Shown: one piece after another, positions 1 to 7,174 of the stretch
How the letters are laid out: every line of letters starts with the position of its first letter
Numbering within the stretch: position 1 is the stretch's first letter
Notes under the pieces: model-generated
What the model saw: the letters and a program-made list of their open reading frames with translations, nothing else
Database searches by the model: none
What the model was told of the DNA's origin: nothing
Assembly (NCBI GenBank): GCA_017303575.1
Contig: JAFLCL010000010.1
Coordinates: 1 to 64,000, forward strand
Length of the DNA: 64,000 nt
Direction: 5' to 3'
DNA from: Deltaproteobacteria bacterium
GTDB lineage: Bacteria > Myxococcota_A > Polyangia > Polyangiales > Sandaracinaceae
Position numbers and translations under genes: made by a program

Positions 1-102
1 ACCGCTGTCGCCGTCGAGCGCCCGGCGCGCACGGCGCGACCGCCGCTGCCGCCCACGTTCCGTCCCGCCTCCGAACGCACCGAACAGGTCACGAGGATCC
101 GC
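1..102 (+). other. Left-edge sequence, frame open into the first gene
   Basis: No separate gene is visible here. Read in the frame of the dehydrogenase that starts at 103, the stretch has no stop codon, so the reading frame is open to the window edge. A GAGGA purine run about seven bases before the ATG at 103 favours that ATG as the real start. A longer protein or an N-terminal fusion cannot be excluded without the upstream sequence. Confidence 0.5.
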
Positions 103-1272
103 ATGTCCGACGACGTCATCCGTCCGCTCCAGGCCGCGCGCGCAGGCGATGGCCCGAACCCCGACCGCACGTTCCGCGGCAAGGTCCTCGTCACCGGCGC
201 GAGCGGGCACCTGGGTGCCAATCTCGTGCGACGTCTCCTCGCCGACGGCCAGGACGTGCGCGTCATTCTCCGCCGTGAGAGCAACAACGCGGCTGTCGAC
301 GGCCTCGACGTCGAGCGCGTGTACGGCGATCTGCGCGACCTCGACTTCGTCGCCCGCGCGGTCAAGGGCTGCACGACTGCCTATCACGTCGCCGCCCACG
401 TCTCGACGCTGGAGCCGACGGCCGAGCTCGAGCGCACGATCTGGGAGTCCAACGTGCTCGGAACGCAGCACGTGCTCCGCGCCGCGCTCCACTACGGTCT
501 CGAGCGCGTCGTCGTCACCGGTAGCTTCAGCGCGGTCGGTTACGACCTCGATGATCCGCAGCGCCCCGGCAACGAGACGATGACGCATTATCCGTTCGGC
601 GGCGTGCTGCCTTATGGACAGACCAAGGCGCTCGTGGAGCTCGAGTCCTGGAAGGCGGCGCTCGAAGGCCTGGACGTCGTCGTCGCCACCTCGTGCGCCA
701 TCCTCGGGCCGCACGATCACAAGCCCTCTCGCATGGGCTTCACGCTGGTCGACTTCGCCCACGGCAAGGTGCCCGCGTACATCCCCGGTGGCTTCGACTT
801 CGTCGCCGCCAGAGACATCTGCGAGGGCCACGTGCTCGCGATGCGCCGCGGCCGCAGCGGTCAGAAGTACGTGATCTCGTCGCAGTTCCTCGCGATGGAC
901 GACATCATGGACATCTTCGAGGAGGTCACGGGCCGCCGCCGCCCGCGCATCAAGCTGAGCCCCTCGATGATGGCGCGCGTGGCCAAGGTCTCGAGCTTCG
1001 TGCTCGACAACTTCGCGCCCCACGTGCCGCAGCGCTTCACGCCCGGCGCCGTGCGCATCCTCCGCATGCAGCGCCACGCCGACATCAGCAAGGCGCGCGC
1101 GGAGCTCGGCTACGAGCCGACGTCGATCCGCCGCGCGGTGCACGAGGCCTATGCAGACTTCGCGCGTCGCGGCCTCGTGCCGGTGCGTGCGGGCATGGTC
1201 GATCCGGCCGAGCCTCGCAGCGAGTCCCGCGCCAAGACCCAGAGCGACGCACGCGCCGCCGAGACGGCCTGA
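103..1272 (+). CDS. NAD-dependent 3-beta-hydroxysteroid dehydrogenase/epimerase-family protein, probable sterol C-4 decarboxylating dehydrogenase (SdmB-like)
   Basis: This is an extended short-chain dehydrogenase of 389 aa. The N-terminal nucleotide-binding motif TGASGHLG lies at residues 31-38, and the catalytic Tyr/Lys pair is in YGQTK (Tyr171, Lys175). The family covers 3-beta-HSD, sterol-4-carboxylate 3-dehydrogenase (decarboxylating) and NAD-dependent epimerases. The next gene, 16 bp downstream, is a Rieske oxygenase, followed by squalene and sterol enzymes. In Methylococcus a Rieske oxygenase (SdmA) and an NAD-dependent 3-beta-HSD-type enzyme (SdmB) together remove a sterol C-4 methyl group, and this pair fits that pattern. 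The substrate is inferred from context; a sugar epimerase or hopanoid-linked HpnA-type role is the alternative. The C-terminal 25 residues are charged and probably disordered. Confidence 0.72.
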   Translation: MSDDVIRPLQAARAGDGPNPDRTFRGKVLVTGASGHLGANLVRRLLADGQDVRVILRRESNNAAVDGLDVERVYGDLRDLDFVARAVKGCTTAYHVAAHVSTLEPTAELERTIWESNVLGTQHVLRAALHYGLERVVVTGSFSAVGYDLDDPQRPGNETMTHYPFGGVLPYGQTKALVELESWKAALEGLDVVVATSCAILGPHDHKPSRMGFTLVDFAHGKVPAYIPGGFDFVAARDICEGHVLAMRRGRSGQKYVISSQFLAMDDIMDIFEEVTGRRRPRIKLSPSMMARVAKVSSFVLDNFAPHVPQRFTPGAVRILRMQRHADISKARAELGYEPTSIRRAVHEAYADFARRGLVPVRAGMVDPAEPRSESRAKTQSDARAAETA

Positions 1273-1288
1273 GCCGAGGGAGGCAGTC

Positions 1289-2524
1289 ATGGGAGACCAT
1301 CAGTCCCGAGAGAGCCAGTCCAGGACGCGCCGCGGGCCGAGCGACGGAACCGATCCGAAGCCCGTCGCCCCCGGATTTCTCGAGGCCACGAACCGCCGTC
1401 AGAAGGTCCGCGCAGCGGGCCTCGATCCCAACCACTGGTATCCGGTCGAGCACGACGGCGCGATCGCGAAGGGCCAAGTCGTGGAGGTCGTCTTCTGGCG
1501 TGAATCCGTCGCCGTGTTCCGCGACGACGAGGGGCGCCTCCACGCCGTCGAGAACCGTTGTGCACACCGTCAGCTCAAGCTGAGCAAGGGCATGGTCCAG
1601 AAGGACAAGCTCGTGTGCGCCTACCATGGTTGGCAGTTCAACGGCTGCGGCGAGCTGGCCGCGGTGCCGCACGAGACGTTCGGCAAGAAGGCACCTGCCT
1701 GCAAGCTCGAGACGTATCCGCTGCGCGTGCGTTACGGCCTCGTGTGGCTGTTCTTCGGTGACGCGTCGCGCGCGGACGCGACGCCGATGCCCGAGATCCC
1801 CGAGCTCGAGGGCCCGAAGGCCTGGGAGTGCGTGCCCGTCGACTTCGTGTGGAACGCGCACCACTCGATGATCATCGACAACGTCTCGGACTTCACCCAC
1901 GAGTTCCTGCACCGCAAGTACAAGCCGTTCACGGATGCGCGCCTGACGCGCCTCGAGACCGTCGGCGACGCCGTGCACGTGGAGTACGACACGAAGGTCG
2001 GCGGCGGGAAGATCTCCGGTCTCTTCGTGGACCGGGCGCGCATCGACACCAACTCGATGAAGCTCTGTTACGAGTATCCGTACCAGTGGTCGAACACCGA
2101 CGAGAAGATCAAGCACTGGTGCTTCGTGCTGCCGATCGACGAGCGCACGACCCGCACGTTCTTCCTGTTCTATTTCGACAGCTTCGTCGTCCCCTTCACG
2201 AGGGTGAAGATCCCGCGACGCATGATGAGGCCGTTCCTGCGTCTCTCGAATCGCCTCCTCGTGCAGCCGCTCCTCTCCGAGGACGGCGTCGCGGTGGAAG
2301 CGGAGCAAGAGGGCTACGAGGCGCACTGGGACGCTCCCGTCGCGGAGATGAACCCCGCGGTCAACGCGTTCCAGGCGCTCACCGTACGCAAGTGGGACGA
2401 GCACCTCGCGCGCGAGCGATCACGGCGTGAAGAGAAGGAGCGGGCTCGGCTCCTCCGCAAGCAGCGGTTGGAGCAGGCAGACGCGGACGCGCGCGCGGCG
2501 GACGCCGCCGTGGGAGGCGAGTGA
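1289..2524 (+). CDS. Rieske non-heme iron oxygenase, probable sterol C-4 methyl oxidase (SdmA-like)
   Basis: This is a 411-aa oxygenase alpha-subunit-like protein. The Rieske [2Fe-2S] ligands are visible as CAH (Cys91, His93) and CAYH (Cys110, His113). The mononuclear iron site follows in DFTHEFLH (Asp201, His204, His208). The start ATG at 1289 has a GGGAGG ribosome site just upstream; an earlier in-frame start at 1151 would overlap the previous gene by more than 120 bp and is rejected. The gene lies between the 3-beta-HSD-like gene and a flavin reductase and is nearly contiguous with both. Family knowledge: Rieske oxygenases need an electron-supplying reductase, and none is encoded nearby. 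Context suggests oxidation of a sterol C-4 methyl, as for SdmA. Cholesterol-7-desaturase-type or aromatic-ring oxygenation are alternatives. Confidence 0.75.
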   Translation: MGDHQSRESQSRTRRGPSDGTDPKPVAPGFLEATNRRQKVRAAGLDPNHWYPVEHDGAIAKGQVVEVVFWRESVAVFRDDEGRLHAVENRCAHRQLKLSKGMVQKDKLVCAYHGWQFNGCGELAAVPHETFGKKAPACKLETYPLRVRYGLVWLFFGDASRADATPMPEIPELEGPKAWECVPVDFVWNAHHSMIIDNVSDFTHEFLHRKYKPFTDARLTRLETVGDAVHVEYDTKVGGGKISGLFVDRARIDTNSMKLCYEYPYQWSNTDEKIKHWCFVLPIDERTTRTFFLFYFDSFVVPFTRVKIPRRMMRPFLRLSNRLLVQPLLSEDGVAVEAEQEGYEAHWDAPVAEMNPAVNAFQALTVRKWDEHLARERSRREEKERARLLRKQRLEQADADARAADAAVGGE

Positions 2525-2525
2525 C

Positions 2526-3653
2526 ATGACGAGCGAGAACATCGACCGAACGGCCAACGTGGTCATCCTGGGCGCCGGCCCGGCCGGCACGGCGGCCGCG
2601 GCGCAGCTGGGCCTCCTCGGCGTGCGAGACGTCGTGCTCGTCGATCGACACGACTTCCCGCGCGACAAGACCTGCGGCAGTGGTCTGTCCCCGCGTGGCA
2701 TCGAGACGCTGAAAGAGCTCGGCGTCTGGGAAGACGTGAAGGCTCACAGCTATCCGATCCACGGCATGCGTCTCGTGACGCGTGGCGATCGCGAGAGCTG
2801 GCAGTCGGCGGGCGAGCAAGCGGCGGCGGTGGTCTGTCAGCGCCGCATCCTCGATCACCTCCTCCTCAAGAAGGCCCTGTCGCGTGGCGTGAAGTTCATC
2901 CCGAACTTCAACGCGACCGAGGTGCTGAAAGAGGGTGAGCGCGTCGTCGGCATCAAGGCCGCGGATGGCACCACGGTCCGCGCGAAGTACGTGCTGATCG
3001 CCGGCGGCTCGCACTGCCGCGTGGGTCTGCCCGAGCAACGCCCGCGCCGCATCATCCAAGCGATCATGGGCTGGTGGGACAACGTCCCCTTCCGCGCTCA
3101 TCACCTCGAGATGATCTTCGACGCGTCGATCGAGCCCTACTACGGCTGGTTGTTCCCGGAGAGCGAGACGCGGGTCAACATCGGCATCACGTACGAAGAG
3201 CGCGACGGCAAGCAGAATGCGCGCGAGCTCTTCCAGCGCTTCCTCGACAAGCACTACGGAGAGCGCCTGAAGGGCGCGACCCAGGTCGGTGGCTGGAAGG
3301 GCCACCCGGTCGTGTGGTCCTACGCGATCGAGAAGCTCACCGCGCCGGGCCGGATCGTGATCGGCGAGTCCGGTCTCATGACCCATCCGGCGACGGCCGA
3401 GGGCATCTACCAGGCGATGAAGTCCGGCATGCTGGGGGCCGGGGCCATCGCCGACATCCTCAGCGGCCGTCGCAGCGAGACCTCCGCGTTCTCCGACTAC
3501 GAGCGTCGCTGTAAGTCCCAGTTCCTCCTCTCGTTCTGGGCGGGTGGCGTGTTCCGACGCGTCGCGCGCACGGACGCGCTCGACTGGGTCGTGCAGGCCA
3601 GTCAGGTCCCCGCGGTGAAGTCCACCGCGGCGCGCATCCTCGCGTCTCTCTGA
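2526..3653 (+). CDS. Geranylgeranyl-reductase-family FAD-dependent oxidoreductase, candidate sterol or isoprenoid double-bond reductase
   Basis: This 375-aa flavoprotein has the FAD dinucleotide motif GAGPAG near the N-terminus and the family signature KTCGSGLSPRG. Later come the substrate-domain motif YGWLFPE and a GD-type motif in altered form (IGESGLMTHPATAEGI). Members of this family saturate isoprenoid double bonds (ChlP, archaeal lipid GGR) or act as flavin monooxygenases. The start codon lies one base after the stop of the Rieske gene, so the two are probably translationally coupled. Inside a sterol operon a reductase of the sterol side chain (C-24) or nucleus (C-14) is the most attractive role, since no other sterol reductase is visible in the window. 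That assignment is inference only; quinone or polyprenol reduction remains possible. Confidence 0.7.
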   Translation: MTSENIDRTANVVILGAGPAGTAAAAQLGLLGVRDVVLVDRHDFPRDKTCGSGLSPRGIETLKELGVWEDVKAHSYPIHGMRLVTRGDRESWQSAGEQAAAVVCQRRILDHLLLKKALSRGVKFIPNFNATEVLKEGERVVGIKAADGTTVRAKYVLIAGGSHCRVGLPEQRPRRIIQAIMGWWDNVPFRAHHLEMIFDASIEPYYGWLFPESETRVNIGITYEERDGKQNARELFQRFLDKHYGERLKGATQVGGWKGHPVVWSYAIEKLTAPGRIVIGESGLMTHPATAEGIYQAMKSGMLGAGAIADILSGRRSETSAFSDYERRCKSQFLLSFWAGGVFRRVARTDALDWVVQASQVPAVKSTAARILASL

Positions 3654-3668
3654 GCTCGACCTGGTGCC

Positions 3669-6600
3669 ATGCCCCAGAATCGACACGATGTCGTCGTGCT
3701 CGGCGCAGGTCCCGCGGGCTGCGCCGCTGCACTGACGTTCTCGCGACAGGGGCGCAGCGTCCTCCTCCTCGAGGCGGATCCTCGGAGGCACGATCGGCTC
3801 GGCTGTGAGTGGCTCCATCCGAGCGCGCTCGAGGTGCTCGAGCGTCTGGGAGTCGATCTCTTGCCGCCGCGACCGTTCCCCACGGGCCGCGGCTGGGCGT
3901 TCCACCCCGACGACGGCAGTGACCCGATCGTCGTGCCTTATGCGTCGGGCTCTCAAGGCATGGCGTGTCAGCACGACGTGCTCGTCGAGACGCTGCGCGA
4001 GCAGGCCTCGCGCGCGTCGAACGTGACCTATGTGCCGTTCGCGCGGGCGACGCGCATCGAGGGTCCGAGCGTGTCGTACGCGCGTCGCCTCGGCTCCGGC
4101 CGCGTCGAGGTGGAGTCGGCGCGCGGCGAGCTCGTCATCGGTGCGACGGGCCGTAGCGGTGCGCCGTTCTCCGAGGACGAGCCGCTCTACGTGGGCAGTC
4201 CGCCGTGCTCGCGCCTGCTCGGTCTCGTACTGCGCGACGCAGGCGAGCTGCCGTTCGAGGGATTCCAGCACATCGCGACGGGTGGCCCGGGGCCGGTCGT
4301 CCTTCATCGCCTCTCGCCGAGCGAGATTCGAGTCCTCCTCGACGTGCCCCTCTCGCTCGCGCTGCCGCCCCAGAAGGGACAATCCGAGCAGAGCCCCGAG
4401 CGCGCGCTGATCCTCGAAGAGGCCTATCGCTCGATGTTGCCGCCCTCGCTGCGCGGCGCGTTCCGCGAGGCGCTGCGCGCGCCGGGTGTCGAGTGGGCCT
4501 ACAACGCGGTTCGACCCCGGCAGGGATTCGGCAGTGGCGGCGCGCTGACGGGCGGCAGGCTCGCGCTCGTCGGCGACGCGCTCGGCCTCCAGCACCCGAT
4601 CACGTCGCTCGGCCTGGTGCTCGCGCTGCGCGACGTCGAGGATCTCTCCGCGAGCAGCACGCTGTCCGAATACGCCGATCGCCGACGAAGCGAGTCGCGC
4701 GTGCCGGAGATGATCGCGATCGCGCTCTATGAAGTGCTCGCCGATCAGGCCCAGTCCACCACGGCCATCCGCAATGCCATCTTCCGCATGCTGCGCGACA
4801 ACCCCGACGAGCGACTCCGCATGATGGCGCTCGTGTCGGGGCAGAACCGCAGTCGACTGGCGTTCTCGCGATCGTTCGCGACGATGATCCTGCGCGGTGG
4901 CCGAGACCTCGGCGTGTGGGGCGCGCGCACGGGTCGTCTGAAGGAGACCTCTGCGCTGGTGACCGACATCGGCGGACGCCTCGGCTGGCTGCTCGGCGGG
5001 ACGATGCGGGCGACGTCGGTGGCCTCGACGCACAAGGGACCTCGCACGGCAGAGGAGCAATACGGCGCAGCGCTCCGTGCCTCGCGCGCAGGGGCCGAGG
5101 TCGTCGGGCTCGCGAGCGCGGGTGCACGGCCGCCCGTGTCGAAGATCTCGCCCGCCACGGCGCTCGAACGAGCTTTCGCCGCGCTCGCCGACGAGCAGGA
5201 CGCGGACGGCTCGTTCGAGGGCGAGGTCGTGTGGTGCGCCATGCTGCCCGCGCAGTACGTGCTCGCGATGCACGTGCTCGGTCAGCCGATCGACGAGACG
5301 CGTCGCCGTCGCTTGATCCTGCAGTTCGAGCGTACCCGCGACGCGCAGGGCACCTGGGGCCTCCACTCGCTGTCGGAGCCCTATCTCTTCGTCACGACGC
5401 TCGTGTACGTCGCTGCACGTCTGCTCGGTGTGGCCGCGAGCGACCCTCTGCTCTCGCCTGCACGTCGCCTGTTCGAGCGCGAGGGTGGCATTCTGGCGAT
5501 TCCGTCGTGGGGAAAGCTGTGGCTCGCGCTGCTCGGTCTCTGGCGCTGGGAGGGTGTCAATCCGGTCTTGCCGGAGGCATGGAGTCTCCCCACGTCCGCG
5601 CCGATTCATCCGTCTCGCTATTACTGCCACACGCGCAACATCTATTTGGCGATGGCCACGCTCTACGGCGAGCGCTTCGTCGGGCCTGTCACGCCGCGCA
5701 TCCACGACCTCAGGCAGGAGCTCTTCCCTGGTGGCTTCGAGAGCGTCGATTTCGCGGGAGCTCGCGAGCGCTTGCGCGCCGAGGATCTCTGGTCGCCTCC
5801 GAGCGGCGCCCTCAAGATGGTGTTCCGCGCGTCCAAGCTCTTCGAGCGCGCGTGGGTGCGCAAGGGCGCGCACGAGCCGGGTCCGCGTCAACGCCTCTTG
5901 TCGGAGCTGCGCGATCAGATCCGCTACGAGATGCGCAGTACGCACCACACGTGCATCTCGCCGGTGAGCGGTCTCCTCGGGATGGTCGCCCTCCACGCGG
6001 CCGATCCCAACGATCCGGACGTCGTGCGCGCGCTCGCCGCGTTCGAGGGCTGGATCTGGGAAGACGATGTCGATGGCCTGCGAGTCGCCGGCGCGCGCAG
6101 CGCCTCGTGGGATACCGCGTTCGCGCTCCAGGCGATGTCGGCCGCACGGCCCCACGTCGCCGCGAATCCCCAGCTCGCCGACGTGGTGGACGACGCGATC
6201 ACCCGAGCCGATGCGTTCCTCGCGAGCCAGCAAGTGACCGAGGCCACGGGCCGCGAGGCCGAGCACTTCCGCCTCGATCCGCGCGGTGGCTGGTGCTTCG
6301 CGGGCGTCTGGCACGGCTGGCCCGTGAGCGACTGCACCGCAGAGGCGGTGCTCGGTCGTCTCTCGCTCGTGACGCCCCACATGGGCCGTGACGAGATCAC
6401 GCGCGCGGTGCAATTCATACTCCGCACGCAGAGCTCGGACGGCGGCTTCGGCAGCTACGAAGCGCGCCGCGTCGATGTCCCGCTCGAGTGGATGAACCCC
6501 GCCGAGATGTTCGGCGACTCCATGACGGAGAAGTCGTACGTCGAGTGCACCGCGTCGTGCATCGCCGCGCTCGCGGAGGTGCGCAGACTGCACCCCTCGA

Positions 6601-7160
6601 TCCTCCCCGACGAGATCGAGGGTGCCATTCGGCGCGCGGCCCAGTGTCTCCGTGGACAGCAGAAGACCGACGGATCGTGGGTCGGTGTCTGGGGCATCCT
6701 GCACGTCTACGGCACGATGTTCGGCATTCGTGGTCTCTTGGCCGCGGGCGTGCCGCCGCACGATCCCGCGATCCGCCGCGCGACAGCCTTCCTGCGAGCA
6801 CGTCAGAAGCCGGATGGTGGTTGGGGCGAGCACTGGACGTCGATCTCGGAGAAGCGGTACGTCGAGCACCGCGCGAGCCAGTACGTCCAGACCGCGTGGG
6901 CGATGACGGCGCTGCTCGAGGCCGAGGATCCGGACTTCGGAGCAGTCGAACGCGCTGCTGCGTTCCTCGCGGGCGCGCAGTCCGCGGACGGGACGTTCCC
7001 CGTGCAGGATCCCGAGGGCCTCTTCTTCCACTCGGCCCTCCTCGATTACGTGCTCTACCGCCGCTATTTCCCCGTGTGGGCGCTCGGTCTGTTCGAGACG
7101 CGACGCAAGGAGCGCAGTCGCTCCGGCTCGCTGCGTGCACACGACAACGCCCACCCGTGA
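3669..7160 (+). CDS. Fusion of squalene-monooxygenase-like domain and oxidosqualene cyclase (lanosterol/cycloartenol synthase type)
   Basis: The 1163-aa protein joins two pathway enzymes. Residues 1 to about 470 are squalene-monooxygenase-like: FAD motif GAGPAGCAAA, the EWLHP segment, and the conserved GDALGLQHPITSLGL that binds FAD in this family. The usual DG motif is poor here (GATGRSG, residues 158-164). After a linker, residues about 495-1140 are an alpha-toroid cyclase. The catalytic motif is VSDCTAE (Asp888), which defines oxidosqualene cyclases; squalene-hopene cyclases have DxDDTA. QW repeats such as QSSDGGFGSYE and QKPDGGWGEHW follow. The order suggests epoxidation of squalene and cyclisation of the epoxide in one polypeptide. 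The frame has no break across the linker. Whether the monooxygenase half is active is uncertain. The product could be lanosterol, cycloartenol or parkeol. Confidence 0.88.
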   Translation: MPQNRHDVVVLGAGPAGCAAALTFSRQGRSVLLLEADPRRHDRLGCEWLHPSALEVLERLGVDLLPPRPFPTGRGWAFHPDDGSDPIVVPYASGSQGMACQHDVLVETLREQASRASNVTYVPFARATRIEGPSVSYARRLGSGRVEVESARGELVIGATGRSGAPFSEDEPLYVGSPPCSRLLGLVLRDAGELPFEGFQHIATGGPGPVVLHRLSPSEIRVLLDVPLSLALPPQKGQSEQSPERALILEEAYRSMLPPSLRGAFREALRAPGVEWAYNAVRPRQGFGSGGALTGGRLALVGDALGLQHPITSLGLVLALRDVEDLSASSTLSEYADRRRSESRVPEMIAIALYEVLADQAQSTTAIRNAIFRMLRDNPDERLRMMALVSGQNRSRLAFSRSFATMILRGGRDLGVWGARTGRLKETSALVTDIGGRLGWLLGGTMRATSVASTHKGPRTAEEQYGAALRASRAGAEVVGLASAGARPPVSKISPATALERAFAALADEQDADGSFEGEVVWCAMLPAQYVLAMHVLGQPIDETRRRRLILQFERTRDAQGTWGLHSLSEPYLFVTTLVYVAARLLGVAASDPLLSPARRLFEREGGILAIPSWGKLWLALLGLWRWEGVNPVLPEAWSLPTSAPIHPSRYYCHTRNIYLAMATLYGERFVGPVTPRIHDLRQELFPGGFESVDFAGARERLRAEDLWSPPSGALKMVFRASKLFERAWVRKGAHEPGPRQRLLSELRDQIRYEMRSTHHTCISPVSGLLGMVALHAADPNDPDVVRALAAFEGWIWEDDVDGLRVAGARSASWDTAFALQAMSAARPHVAANPQLADVVDDAITRADAFLASQQVTEATGREAEHFRLDPRGGWCFAGVWHGWPVSDCTAEAVLGRLSLVTPHMGRDEITRAVQFILRTQSSDGGFGSYEARRVDVPLEWMNPAEMFGDSMTEKSYVECTASCIAALAEVRRLHPSILPDEIEGAIRRAAQCLRGQQKTDGSWVGVWGILHVYGTMFGIRGLLAAGVPPHDPAIRRATAFLRARQKPDGGWGEHWTSISEKRYVEHRASQYVQTAWAMTALLEAEDPDFGAVERAAAFLAGAQSADGTFPVQDPEGLFFHSALLDYVLYRRYFPVWALGLFETRRKERSRSGSLRAHDNAHP

Positions 7161-7174
7161 GAGTCGGAGACATC

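Noticed and set aside
2379..7154. A 1591-codon open frame on the minus strand, antisense to the sterol genes
   Set aside because: It lies opposite three well-supported enzymes. Its translation is Arg/Glu/His-rich with no domain motifs, as expected from very high third-position GC.
3669..7160. Squalene-hopene cyclase as the identity of the C-terminal domain
   Set aside because: The catalytic motif is SDCTAE, not DxDDTA, and CYP51 and other sterol genes surround it.
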